From NCBI GenBank assembly GCA_937914815.1, contig CALDMI010000353.1:1-5093 (forward strand): a stretch of 5,093 bases of DNA. The letters are read 5' to 3'. The position numbers were made by a program, and so were the translations under genes. Position 1 is the first letter of the stretch. The number at the start of each line of letters is the position of its first letter. Positions 1-5,093 of the stretch are shown one piece after another. The notes below the pieces were generated by a model. It did no database searches, was not told the DNA's origin, and saw only the letters and a list, made by a program, of their open reading frames with translations. This DNA comes from an uncultured Clostridia bacterium (lineage in GTDB: Bacteria; Bacillota; Clostridia; Oscillospirales; CAG-272).

Positions 1-1245
1 AAGCTCAAGGAGGGGACGAAGGACGAATACGAGAAGGTACGCGAGGTTGAGACTCTCAACTCCATGGTACCTATCTGGAAGCGCCCTGCCTCCGAGGTTA
101 CGGACGAGGAATACAAGAACTTCTACACCGAGAAGTTCTATGATTACGAGGCGCCCGTAAAGGTTATAACTCAGAAATCCGAGGGCACGGCAACCTACAC
201 GGCGCTGATGTTCATTCCGGCGCATGCGCCCTACGACTACTACACGAAGAACTACGAAAAGGGGCTTGAGCTCTACTCCTCCGGCGTCCTCATTATGGAT
301 AAATGCAAGGAGCTGCTCCCCGACCATTTCAGCTTTGTCAAGGGACTCGTCGACTCGTCCGACCTCTCTCTCAACATTTCCCGCGAAATGCTCCAGCACG
401 ACAGACAGCTGAAGGTCATGGCGAAGGCTATCGAGAAGAAGATAAAGTCCGAGCTCGAGAAAATGCTCCGCGAAGAGCGCGAGAAGTATGAAAAGTTCTT
501 TGACGCGTTCGGTATTCAGCTGAAATACGGTCTTTACTCGGATTTCGGTGCGCACCGCGAGACGCTCGAGGACCTTGTACTCTTCCACTCCTCAAACGGA
601 CGCAAGTATGTGACTCTCAAGGAGTACACCGAGGCGGCAAAGGAAGGACAGAAAACCATTTACTACGCCTGTGGCGAGAGCATGGACAAGATCGAGCTGT
701 TACCGCAGGTTGAGTCGGTAAAGGAGCGCGGCTACGAGGTTCTCTACCTCACCGACGACGTCGACGAATTTGCGCTCAAGATGATGAACAAGTACGGCGA
801 CTTTGACTTCAAGAACGTTACCGCCGAGGCGCTCGACATCTCGACGGACGAGGAGAAGCAGGCGCTTAAAGAAGAGAACGAAAGCTCAAAGGACCTGCTC
901 GACGCTATGAAAGAAGCAATCGGCAAGGTCAGTGCGGTGAAGTTCACTAACACGCTGAAGGGACACCCGGTCTGCCTGTCGAGCGAGGGCGAGCTCTCGG
1001 TCGAGATGGAGAAGATACTCCGCAAGATGCCGGGCGCCGACGCCGGAGCGCCGAGCGCAAATGTCGTGCTCGAGGTTAACATGGAGCACCCGATCGCAAA
1101 GAAGCTGAAGGAGCTCTATGACACAGACCGCGAGAAGCTCTCGAAATATGCGAAGATACTCTACTCCGAGGCTTGCCTCATCAGTGGGCTCGGCGTTGAC
1201 AATCCCGCGGAATTTACGGACTTTGTATCCGAGCTTATGGTCTGA
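1..1245 (+). CDS. htpG: Molecular chaperone HtpG (bacterial Hsp90), 3' part; 5' end outside the window
   Basis: HtpG is the cytosolic bacterial Hsp90, an ATP-dependent dimeric chaperone that remodels client proteins. The reading frame is open from base 1 and ends at TGA 1243-1245, giving 414 residues. The ATPase (GHKL) N-terminal domain and the start codon lie off the left edge. The visible part opens in the middle domain with LNSMVPIWKRPASEVTDEEY, a well-known Hsp90 stretch. It continues with FIPAHAPYD and the SSDLSLNISREMLQ motif, whose arginine (codon 382-384) corresponds to the middle-domain arginine that contacts ATP. The remainder, roughly from base 860, matches the C-terminal dimerisation domain, and there is no eukaryotic MEEVD tail. 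The ATG at 64 is an internal methionine, not the start, because conserved sequence continues upstream of it. The gene converges on rplQ, with shared terminators between them. Identification is confident from recognised family motifs. Confidence 0.96.
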   Translation, partial: KLKEGTKDEYEKVREVETLNSMVPIWKRPASEVTDEEYKNFYTEKFYDYEAPVKVITQKSEGTATYTALMFIPAHAPYDYYTKNYEKGLELYSSGVLIMDKCKELLPDHFSFVKGLVDSSDLSLNISREMLQHDRQLKVMAKAIEKKIKSELEKMLREEREKYEKFFDAFGIQLKYGLYSDFGAHRETLEDLVLFHSSNGRKYVTLKEYTEAAKEGQKTIYYACGESMDKIELLPQVESVKERGYEVLYLTDDVDEFALKMMNKYGDFDFKNVTAEALDISTDEEKQALKEENESSKDLLDAMKEAIGKVSAVKFTNTLKGHPVCLSSEGELSVEMEKILRKMPGADAGAPSANVVLEVNMEHPIAKKLKELYDTDREKLSKYAKILYSEACLISGLGVDNPAEFTDFVSELMV

Positions 1246-1274
1246 TATTCCGTCTGCTGAAAACTAAAAAACTT

Positions 1275-1300
1275 GGGGCAACCGCCGCGGCGGTTGCCCC
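1275..1300. terminator. Perfect 26-nt palindrome, probable bidirectional terminator between htpG and rplQ
   Basis: The sequence is a fully self-complementary GC-rich palindrome with 13-nt arms (GGGGCAACCGCCG and its complement), so it can fold equally well in either transcript; the innermost bases must form the loop. In the minus-strand direction it is followed by AAGTTTTTTAGTTT, a good U-tract. In the plus-strand direction it is followed by TTTCTATATA, a weaker one. It lies 29 nt after the htpG stop codon. It most likely ends htpG and acts as a second, backup terminator for the ribosomal operon. Confidence 0.85.
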
Positions 1301-1318
1301 TTTCTATATAAAAAATAT

Positions 1319-1346
1319 GGGTGCTGCCTCATATGAGACAGCACCC
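1319..1346 (-). terminator. Intrinsic terminator of the rplQ-end operon
   Basis: A 28-nt hairpin starts 15 nt downstream of the rplQ stop codon. In the minus-strand RNA it begins GGGTGCTG, ends CAGCACCC, and is followed by ATATTTTTTATATAG. The only imperfect position is a U·G wobble in the minus-strand RNA, but a C/A mismatch in the plus-strand RNA. That asymmetry supports the rplQ direction as its functional orientation. Together with the palindrome 18 nt further on, it forms a tandem terminator pair. Confidence 0.88.
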
Positions 1347-1361
1347 GTTTACCTTAGGATA

Positions 1362-1745
1362 TTACTTCTTTTTCTTCTTGGAGTCGGTCTCCTCGGTAGC
1401 CTCTGTCTTGACTGCTACGAGCTTTACGATAGCGGTCTCGGCTCCGTCTCCGCGGCGGGGACCCATTTTAAGAACCTGAGTATATCCGCCGTTCACATCC
1501 GCATATGCGGGAGCGATCGTGGAAAATACCTTCTTCGCGACGTCTTCCTTTGTGATGTAAGCAAGAGCCGCGCGGTAAGCGGCGAGGTCGCCCTTCTTTC
1601 CGAGGGTGATCATCTCGTCAGCCTTGCGGGAAACTTCCTGTGCTCTTGTATATGTGGTCTCAACTTTTCCGGTTTCAAGGAGAAGAGTTACCATACCTCT
1701 GAGCATAGCATTACGCTGTGCAGTGGTTCTGCCAAGCTTTCTCAT
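1362..1745 (-). CDS. rplQ: 50S ribosomal protein L17
   Basis: L17 is a component of the large ribosomal subunit that binds 23S rRNA near the exit-tunnel side. The 127-residue product starts MRKLGRTTAQRNAMLRGMV, the family's amino-terminal signature, although many homologues have a slightly longer start (MAYRKLGR or similar). Conserved blocks follow: VETTYTRAQEVSRKADEMIT at about residues 28-47, LGKKGDL, and the GGYTQVLKMGPRRGDGAE block in the second half. The C-terminal tail ends in an acidic patch and five lysines (DSKKKKK), a low-complexity extension. The start is supported by AGGAGG at 1752-1757 (minus), 6 nt from ATG 1745-1743. The gene lies 15 nt after rpoA, so the two are surely cotranscribed. 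It is the last gene of the operon and is followed by two terminators. Confidence 0.97.
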   Translation of the reverse strand: MRKLGRTTAQRNAMLRGMVTLLLETGKVETTYTRAQEVSRKADEMITLGKKGDLAAYRAALAYITKEDVAKKVFSTIAPAYADVNGGYTQVLKMGPRRGDGAETAIVKLVAVKTEATEETDSKKKKK

Positions 1746-1760
1746 GTTTGTCCTCCTTAA

Positions 1761-2738
1761 TTATTCTTCTTCCTTCTTCAGGGAGAGCCCCAAAGAATTC
1801 AGCTTCTGGATAACTTCCTCGAGCGACTTGCGTCCGAGGTTACGAACCTTGATCATATCATCCTCTGTGCGGTTGATAAGATCCTCCACCGTGTCGATGC
1901 CGGCGCGCTTCAGACAATTGAAGCTTCTTACCGACAGATCAAGTTCCTCAATGGTCATCTCCAGGACTTTTTCCTTCTTGACTTCAGCTCTCTCAACCAT
2001 TATCTCGGTCTTTTTCGCTTCGTCCGACATATCGATGAAGAGCTTGAGGTGCTCGTTGAGAACCTTGGCGGCAAGGGATATTGCTTCCTTCGCGGACAGG
2101 GTGCCGTTCGTTTTTATCTTTATCGTGAGTTTGTCGTAGTCCGTGATATTTCCTACACGGGTATTCTCGACGCTGTACTCAACCTTGTAGACAGGAGTGA
2201 ATATCGAGTCAACAAATATGAGTCCTATGGGTGCACCAACATTTGCGCCGGAATGTGCAATATAGTTCTGCTTGTTTGCGTCGGAGGGAACATATCCGCG
2301 TCCCTTATCGAAGGTTATCTCCATGTAGAAGCGCGCGCCGTCGCTCACCGTGCATATATGATGCTCGGGATTGAGAATCTTTATCTCCGGGTCGGGCGAG
2401 ATGTCCGCCGCGGTGACATTCGCGGGTCCTACAATTTCAATATAAGCCGTCTTGGGACCTTCACATTCGAGCTTCGCGACGATGCCCTTCACATTAAGTA
2501 CAATCTCCGGTACATCTTCCTTGACACCGTTGCAGGCGGATATCTCATGAAGAACGCCGTCTATCTTTATCGATGTCGCGGCATAGCCCGGGAGAGTGGA
2601 AAGAAGGACCCTGCGCAGAGAGTTTCCGAGTGTTATACCGTATCCCCTTACAAGAGGTTCTACGACGAATGTAGCTTCGCTCTCGTCCTCACTCGTATTG
2701 GTCGCGGTGATATTGAACTTCTCTATTGCATTCATCAT
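1761..2738 (-). CDS. rpoA: DNA-directed RNA polymerase subunit alpha
   Basis: Alpha dimerises to nucleate assembly of the RNA polymerase core, and its C-terminal domain contacts UP elements and activators. The product is 325 residues from the ATG at 2738, close to the usual 315-330. The N-terminal assembly domain (about residues 1-235) shows [20 protein letters not shown] at 32-51, with the paired arginines 42-43 used in dimer and assembly contacts, then IDGVLHEIS. After a charged linker, the C-terminal domain (about 260-320) carries VRSFNCLK and [10 protein letters not shown]. The DNA-contact residues known in E. coli (R265, N268, C269, K271, G296, K298, S299, E302) are all present, here at R271, N274, C275, K277, G302, K304, S305 and E308. 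The tail ends KKEEE. The frame extends 20 codons further to an ATG at 2798, but that start has no ribosome-binding site and the extra residues are poly-basic and not family-like. The second ATG (2735) is also possible, giving a protein one residue shorter. Confidence 0.98.
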   Translation of the reverse strand: MMNAIEKFNITATNTSEDESEATFVVEPLVRGYGITLGNSLRRVLLSTLPGYAATSIKIDGVLHEISACNGVKEDVPEIVLNVKGIVAKLECEGPKTAYIEIVGPANVTAADISPDPEIKILNPEHHICTVSDGARFYMEITFDKGRGYVPSDANKQNYIAHSGANVGAPIGLIFVDSIFTPVYKVEYSVENTRVGNITDYDKLTIKIKTNGTLSAKEAISLAAKVLNEHLKLFIDMSDEAKKTEIMVERAEVKKEKVLEMTIEELDLSVRSFNCLKRAGIDTVEDLINRTEDDMIKVRNLGRKSLEEVIQKLNSLGLSLKKEEE

Positions 2739-2746
2739 TGTAATTG

Positions 2747-2754
2747 CCTCCTTT
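2747..2754 (-). promoter_or_regulatory. Shine-Dalgarno site that fixes the rpoA start
   Basis: The minus strand reads AAAGGAGG here, followed by an 8-nt spacer to ATG 2738-2736. This spacing equals that seen for rpsD, rpsK and infA in the same cluster. It selects the tandem ATG-ATG pair (2738, 2735) over the in-frame upstream ATG at 2798. Confidence 0.9.
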
Positions 2755-2768
2755 TGTTTTGTTTGTTT

Positions 2769-2787
2769 TTTCTTGCTTCGCAAAAAA
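2769..2787 (-). other. Small A/U-rich hairpin upstream of the rpoA Shine-Dalgarno site
   Basis: The minus-strand RNA reads TTTTTTGC, GAA, GCAAGAAA. This can form an 8-bp stem with one U·G pair and a three-base GAA loop. Most pairs are A-U, so it is weak on its own. It lies 14 nt before the rpoA Shine-Dalgarno site and next to an A-rich unstructured stretch, a typical context for efficient translation initiation. Its relevance is uncertain and it may be chance. Confidence 0.3.
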
Positions 2788-2797
2788 CGGACATACA

Positions 2798-2835
2798 TAC
2801 GATGAATAAGAGCCCTGAGCCCTTATTCTCTCGTA
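2798..2835 (-). promoter_or_regulatory. Long stem-loop in the rpsD-rpoA intergenic RNA
   Basis: In the minus-strand RNA a lower 5-bp stem (TACGA with TCGTA) is separated by a small 2/1 internal loop from an upper stem, GAATAAGGGCT pairing with GGCTCTTATTC around a CAG triloop. Two of the 11 upper pairs are G·U wobbles in the minus-strand RNA and would be A/C mismatches in the opposite strand, so the fold is specific to the operon transcript. No U-run follows directly; the nearest T6 is about 10 nt downstream of the stem base, so it does not look like an intrinsic terminator. It could be an RNase processing site, an mRNA stabiliser protecting rpoA-rplQ, or a binding site for S4. None of these is demonstrated by the sequence. 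Confidence 0.6.
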
Positions 2836-2849
2836 GTGTATCGGAGGGA

Positions 2850-3476
2850 TTACTTGGAATAGAGCTCGACGATAAGCTGCTCGTCAAATTCAAAGTCGAT
2901 ATCGTCTCTTGCGGGAAGAGCAACTATCTTCGCGCCGAAGTTAGCTACATCCTTCTCTATCCACTTGGGAGTCGTGGCGGTCGCCATGTTCTCAAGCAGG
3001 GACTTTATCTTATCGTTCTCGCGGCTGTTCTCCTTTACGGCTATAACATCGCCCGCAGATACGAGGATGGAGGGAGTGTTTACCTTCTTGCCGTTAAGGG
3101 TGAAGTGACCGTGAAGAACAAGCTGACGGGCTTCCTTTCTGGACGCTGCCATACCCATTCTGTACACCACATTGTCAAGGCGTCTCTCAAGAAGAACGAG
3201 AAGGTTGGTACCGGTGATACCCTCCTGCTTCTCTGCCATCTTGTAGTAGAGTCTGAACTGTTTTTCAAGCACGCCGTAGTAGCGTCTTGCCTTCTGCTTC
3301 TCACGAAGATGCTTGCCGTAATCGCCGACCTTCTTGCGTGCGGCGCCATGCTGACCGGGAGCCGCGCTCCTGTGGTCGAAAGAGCACTTGCCGTTGGTGC
3401 AACGCTCACCCTTCAGGTAAAGCTTGCAGCCCTCGCGGCGGCACATCTTACAGTTAGGACCTGTATATCTTGCCAT
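2850..3476 (-). CDS. rpsD: 30S ribosomal protein S4, zinc-binding (C+) form
   Basis: S4 binds the 16S rRNA 5' domain, nucleates 30S assembly, and in many bacteria represses its own synthesis. The 208-residue product starts [16 protein letters not shown]. Cysteines 9, 12, 26 and 31 match the zinc-ligand positions of the Thermus-type C+ S4; a further cysteine at 17 is not one of the usual ligands. PGQHG lies at 40-44, followed by [22 protein letters not shown] at 53-74. The S4 RNA-binding domain (about 98-160) contains [20 protein letters not shown] and [16 protein letters not shown]. The C-terminus LIVELYSK is typical. AGGAGG at 3485-3490 (minus) is 8 nt from the ATG. The gene is 20 nt after rpsK and is followed by a 111-nt gap before rpoA. 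Its place between rpsK and rpoA matches the E. coli alpha operon and differs from B. subtilis, where rpsD lies elsewhere. Confidence 0.98.
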   Translation of the reverse strand: MARYTGPNCKMCRREGCKLYLKGERCTNGKCSFDHRSAAPGQHGAARKKVGDYGKHLREKQKARRYYGVLEKQFRLYYKMAEKQEGITGTNLLVLLERRLDNVVYRMGMAASRKEARQLVLHGHFTLNGKKVNTPSILVSAGDVIAVKENSRENDKIKSLLENMATATTPKWIEKDVANFGAKIVALPARDDIDFEFDEQLIVELYSK

Positions 3477-3496
3477 TTTCTATACCTCCTCAAAAA

Positions 3497-3892
3497 TCAA
3501 ACGCGTCTGCGCTTGGGGGGACGACAACCGTTGTGGGGTATCGGTGTGACATCCTTGATCATTGTGATTTCGAGACCCGCTGTTGCGAGAGCACGGATTG
3601 CCGACTCTCTGCCCGCCCCGGGACCTCTTACAAGAACCTCAACAGACTTCATACCCATATCTGCGGCAACCTTACCGGCGTGCTCCGCAGCGGTCTGCGC
3701 AGCGTAAGGAGTGGACTTCTTCGAGCCTTTGAACCCCATCTCACCTGCAGTTCCCCATGCTACGACATTGCCCTGCATATCGGTGATGGAAACGATAGTG
3801 TTGTTGAAGGTAGAATTGATATGAGCAACGCCGCGTTCTACAACTTTGCGCTCGCGGCGCTTTTTCGTTGTCGTCTTCTTTGCTATTGCCAT
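3497..3892 (-). CDS. rpsK: 30S ribosomal protein S11
   Basis: S11 sits on the 30S platform near the mRNA exit (E) site and the Shine-Dalgarno helix. The 131-residue product has a lysine/arginine-rich amino terminus ([20 protein letters not shown]), then the conserved [18 protein letters not shown] at 21-38, [14 protein letters not shown] at 53-66, and [13 protein letters not shown] at 90-102. It ends [18 protein letters not shown]. Asn121-Gly122 lies at the position of the Asn-Gly that forms isoaspartate in E. coli S11. The AAGGAG Shine-Dalgarno site at 3901-3906 (minus) is 8 nt from the ATG and overlaps the rpsM stop codon (TAAGGAG), which suggests translational coupling with rpsM. Length and composition are normal for the family. 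Confidence 0.98.
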   Translation of the reverse strand: MAIAKKTTTKKRRERKVVERGVAHINSTFNNTIVSITDMQGNVVAWGTAGEMGFKGSKKSTPYAAQTAAEHAGKVAADMGMKSVEVLVRGPGAGRESAIRALATAGLEITMIKDVTPIPHNGCRPPKRRRV

Positions 3893-3904
3893 CTTATATA
3901 CTCC

Positions 3905-4273
3905 TTACTTCTTCTTATTCGCGATGGTCTTTGCGGGACCTTTTCTTGTTCTGGCGTTTGTCTTGGTACGCTGACCTCTCACGGGAAGACCCTTTCTGTG
4001 TCTTGTTCCGCGATAGCAGTTTATCTCGACGAGTCTCTTGATGTTGAGCGCTCTCTCACGACGGAGGTCACCCTCGACATGATAGTGTGCTTCGATCTCA
4101 TCGCGAAGGGCTGCTACTTCTCCCTCGGTAAGGTCCTTTGCACGAGTGTCAGGATTTATGCCGGTCTTGGCAAGGATGTCCTGAGAGCTCTTGAGGCCGA
4201 TACCGTAAATGTATGTGAGCGCTATCTCTACGCGCTTGTTGTTGGGAATATCAACACCTGCTATACGAGCCAT
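3905..4273 (-). CDS. rpsM: 30S ribosomal protein S13
   Basis: S13 is in the head of the 30S subunit, contacts the P-site tRNA through its tail, and bridges to the 50S subunit. The 122-residue product starts [20 protein letters not shown] and has YIYGIG at 21-26. The family signature [20 protein letters not shown] lies at about 86-105, followed by NARTRKG and a basic tail ending ANKKK that can reach tRNA. A GGAG core inside AAAAGGAG at 4284-4287 (minus) precedes the ATG by 10 nt. The gap to rpmJ is 49 nt, too short for an E. coli-type S4-binding leader of the alpha operon. The stop codon overlaps the rpsK ribosome-binding site. Confidence 0.98.
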   Translation of the reverse strand: MARIAGVDIPNNKRVEIALTYIYGIGLKSSQDILAKTGINPDTRAKDLTEGEVAALRDEIEAHYHVEGDLRRERALNIKRLVEINCYRGTRHRKGLPVRGQRTKTNARTRKGPAKTIANKKK

Positions 4274-4304
4274 TAGATATTTACTCCTTTTTTTAGATTT
4301 GTCG

Positions 4305-4324
4305 TCCGAATCGCTATCCGAATC
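4305..4324. repeat. Two 8-bp direct repeats with 12-bp period across the rpmJ stop and rpmJ-rpsM spacer
   Basis: On the minus strand GATTCGGA occurs at 4324-4317 and again at 4312-4305, separated by TAGC. The first copy overlaps the last two bases of the rpmJ stop codon (TGA). The pattern is short and may be chance or slippage. No hairpin or known leader motif is visible in the 49-nt spacer apart from the rpsM ribosome-binding site. Confidence 0.45.
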
Positions 4325-4436
4325 AGCCCTGACGCTGCTTATGCTTCGGATTCTCGCAAATGACCATTATAGTGCCGTGCCTTCTAATGATCTTACACTT
4401 TTCGCAAATTCTTTTGACGGATGGCTTAACTTTCAT
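4323..4436 (-). CDS. rpmJ: 50S ribosomal protein L36, zinc-ribbon form
   Basis: L36 is the smallest 50S protein and helps fold 23S rRNA near the peptidyl-transferase side. The minus strand from ATG 4436-4434 encodes a 37-residue protein beginning [20 protein letters not shown] and ending [10 protein letters not shown] before TGA 4325-4323. This is the exact usual length of the bacterial protein. Cys11, Cys14, Cys27 and His32 form the zinc-ribbon ligands of the zinc-containing type. Upstream the minus strand has AAAGGATAGG, a weaker ribosome-binding site than its neighbours have, so coupling to infA (26 nt upstream) may help translation. Placement between infA and rpsM is the standard Firmicutes order. 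Confidence 0.97.
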   Translation of the reverse strand: MKVKPSVKRICEKCKIIRRHGTIMVICENPKHKQRQG

Positions 4437-4462
4437 TTTTAATACCTATCCTTTCAGAAATA

Positions 4463-4684
4463 TTACTTCTTTCTCCATGTGATGCGCCCCTTTGATATAT
4501 CATAAGGGGAGACCTCCACGGTCACATTATCGCCCACGAGAATTTTTATATAGTTCATGCGTAACTTACCCGATATGGTAGCGGTCACGATGTGTCCGTT
4601 CGGAAGTTTTACCTTGAAGATCGTATTCGGCAGTGCCTCGACCACCGTGCAATCCTCAAATTCAATCATATCAGACTTTGCCAG
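4463..4684 (-). CDS. infA: Translation initiation factor IF-1, probably starting at a CTG codon
   Basis: IF1 is a small OB-fold protein that binds the 30S A site and, with IF2 and IF3, controls initiator tRNA and start-codon selection. With initiation at CTG 4684-4682 the product is 73 residues, starting [20 protein letters not shown]. Family members are about 72 residues and start MAK(D/E)D.IE, so this CTG aligns with the normal initiator. The rest is canonical: [41 protein letters not shown] at 51-62, and [10 protein letters not shown]. The first ATG in frame, at 4669, would give 68 residues, drop the conserved AK.D segment, and lie 23 nt from the Shine-Dalgarno site. Two ATT codons directly precede the CTG; ATT is the known infC start, so initiation there is an alternative. 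Identification of the gene is certain; the start is strongly suggested but not proven. The gene follows adk by 28 nt. Confidence 0.93.
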   Translation of the reverse strand: MAKSDMIEFEDCTVVEALPNTIFKVKLPNGHIVTATISGKLRMNYIKILVGDNVTVEVSPYDISKGRITWRKK

Positions 4685-4690
4685 AATAAT

Positions 4691-4700
4691 CCCCTCCTTT
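4691..4700 (-). promoter_or_regulatory. Shine-Dalgarno site that points to the CTG start of infA
   Basis: The minus strand reads AAAGGAGGGG. From the AGGAGG core (4693-4698) to CTG 4684 there are 8 nt, the same spacing as for rpoA, rpsD and rpsK here. To the second ATT (4687) there are 5 nt, and to the first ATG (4669) 23 nt, which is too far for normal initiation. No ATG, GTG or TTG lies in frame at a usable distance. Confidence 0.85.
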
Positions 4701-4712
4701 TCGGTCCCGGAA

Positions 4713-5093
4713 TCATATTCCGAGAGCCCGGGTAATGCGCCCGGTTATCTCATCTACCGTGCCGACGCCGCTCACCGTAATGAGCTTGCCCTTCTTTGAG
4801 TAGAACTCTTTCAAGGGCTCTGTCTGCCGGTGGTATACCTCAAGGCGGGAGAGAACAACCTCCGGTGCGTCATCCGAACGGGTGGTAAGCTCCGCTCCGC
4901 ACTTATCGCAATTGACTCCGTCACGGGAGGGGTTATGCTCCACATGATAGGAGGATGCGCACGCGGGGCAGACACGCCTGCCGGACATTCTCTCCACTAT
5001 ATCGCTGTCGGATACCTCAATGGAAACTACTCTGTCAAGCTCTATTCCCATACGGTCGAGCGCCTCTGCCTGCGGGACAGTGCGCGGGAAGCC
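4713..5093 (-). CDS. adk: Adenylate kinase, C-terminal part; 5' end outside the window
   Basis: Adenylate kinase interconverts ATP plus AMP and two ADP in the cytosol. The 126 visible residues begin [14 protein letters not shown], the AMP-binding DGFPRT signature whose arginine contacts AMP. They continue with [19 protein letters not shown], where the arginines contact phosphates. The LID domain has CPAC and CDKC, four cysteines at fragment positions 42, 45, 62 and 65, the structural zinc site found in Gram-positive enzymes. LTTRSDD and [15 protein letters not shown] supply further catalytic arginines. The end, [10 protein letters not shown] and then TGA 4715-4713, is a normal C-terminus. The P-loop and start codon lie off the right edge; the ATG at 5051 is internal. 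In many Firmicutes, secY lies upstream and map downstream; here infA follows directly. Identification is certain from motifs. Confidence 0.97.
   Translation of the reverse strand, partial: GFPRTVPQAEALDRMGIELDRVVSIEVSDSDIVERMSGRRVCPACASSYHVEHNPSRDGVNCDKCGAELTTRSDDAPEVVLSRLEVYHRQTEPLKEFYSKKGKLITVSGVGTVDEITGRITRALGI

Noticed and set aside
744..1082. Minus-strand open frame inside htpG
   Set aside because: It is serine-rich shadow sequence within a clear Hsp90 coding region, with no ribosome-binding site seen.
1317..1760. Plus-strand open frame opposite rplQ, with many cysteines
   Set aside because: It starts inside the operon terminator and is a shadow of rplQ, with no supporting start signal.
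2739..2798. 20-codon amino-terminal extension of rpoA from ATG 2798
   Set aside because: The ATG has no Shine-Dalgarno site and sits at the base of a hairpin. The extension is lysine-rich and unlike alpha subunits, whereas AAAGGAGG is ideally placed for ATG 2738.
2798..2835. The rpsD-rpoA stem-loop as an intrinsic terminator
   Set aside because: The T6 run begins about 10 nt after the stem base rather than directly after it, and termination here would cut off rpoA and rplQ.
2739..2849. Internal promoter for rpoA in the 111-nt gap
   Set aside because: Possible -10-like strings on the minus strand (TACACT, TATGTA) have no acceptable -35 element at 16-18 nt.
2049..3707. Very long plus-strand open frame (552 codons) antisense to rpoA, rpsD and part of rpsK
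   Set aside because: It is in exact codon register with rpoA and rpsD, so antisense stops would require sense codons TTA, CTA or TCA, which these highly expressed genes avoid. The translation has no recognisable family, and all three sense genes are certain.
3470..4276. 268-codon plus-strand open frame antisense to rpsK and rpsM
   Set aside because: It has the same explanation: it is in register with both sense genes, which rarely use TTA, CTA or TCA. No ribosome-binding site or protein family is evident.
4325..4331. CAGGGCT shared between the rpmJ end and the rpsD-rpoA hairpin, considered as a common S4-binding motif
   Set aside because: A 7-mer match in 5 kb is expected by chance, and the rpmJ copy is constrained by its coding sequence.

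Overview
The window holds the distal end of a bacterial ribosomal-protein (spc/alpha-type) operon, read right to left on the minus strand, converging on the 3' part of htpG on the plus strand. Gene order along the minus-strand transcript is adk (3' part only), infA, rpmJ, rpsM, rpsK, rpsD, rpoA, rplQ. Strong AGGAGG-type Shine-Dalgarno sites, the alpha-operon order with rpsD between rpsK and rpoA, and zinc-binding LID cysteines in adenylate kinase all suggest a Gram-positive member of the Firmicutes. The moderate GC content makes Clostridia (perhaps a Ruminococcaceae/Oscillospiraceae-like gut lineage) the likeliest group. The taxonomic placement is inference from gene content and style, not from a search.

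Layout: 1-1245 is the middle and C-terminal part of HtpG (plus strand). 1246-1361 is a convergent intergenic region with two strong hairpins in tandem: a perfect 26-nt palindrome that can serve both directions, and a second hairpin that pairs better in the rplQ-direction RNA. 1362-1745 is rplQ, 1761-2738 rpoA, 2850-3476 rpsD, 3497-3892 rpsK, 3905-4273 rpsM, 4323-4436 rpmJ, 4463-4684 infA, and 4713-5093 the end of adk. Intergenic gaps are 12-49 nt, except for 111 nt between rpsD and rpoA, which holds a long stem-loop. No promoter is recognisable inside the minus-strand cluster, so it is probably transcribed from upstream of the window.

The genes work together in building the translation and transcription machinery: 30S proteins S13, S11 and S4, 50S proteins L36 and L17, initiation factor IF1, the RNA polymerase alpha subunit, and adenylate kinase for nucleotide balance. 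HtpG is an unrelated Hsp90-family chaperone transcribed toward them.

I do not see a novel multi-gene system; this is mostly core housekeeping DNA. The most notable point is that infA appears to start at a CTG codon at 4684-4682. The conserved IF1 amino terminus (MAKSD) and a Shine-Dalgarno site at 8-nt spacing both sit at that CTG, whereas the first ATG lies 23 nt from the site and would remove conserved residues. Other points are the stem-loop between rpsD and rpoA, the absence of map between adk and infA, and the zinc-type (C+) S4 protein.
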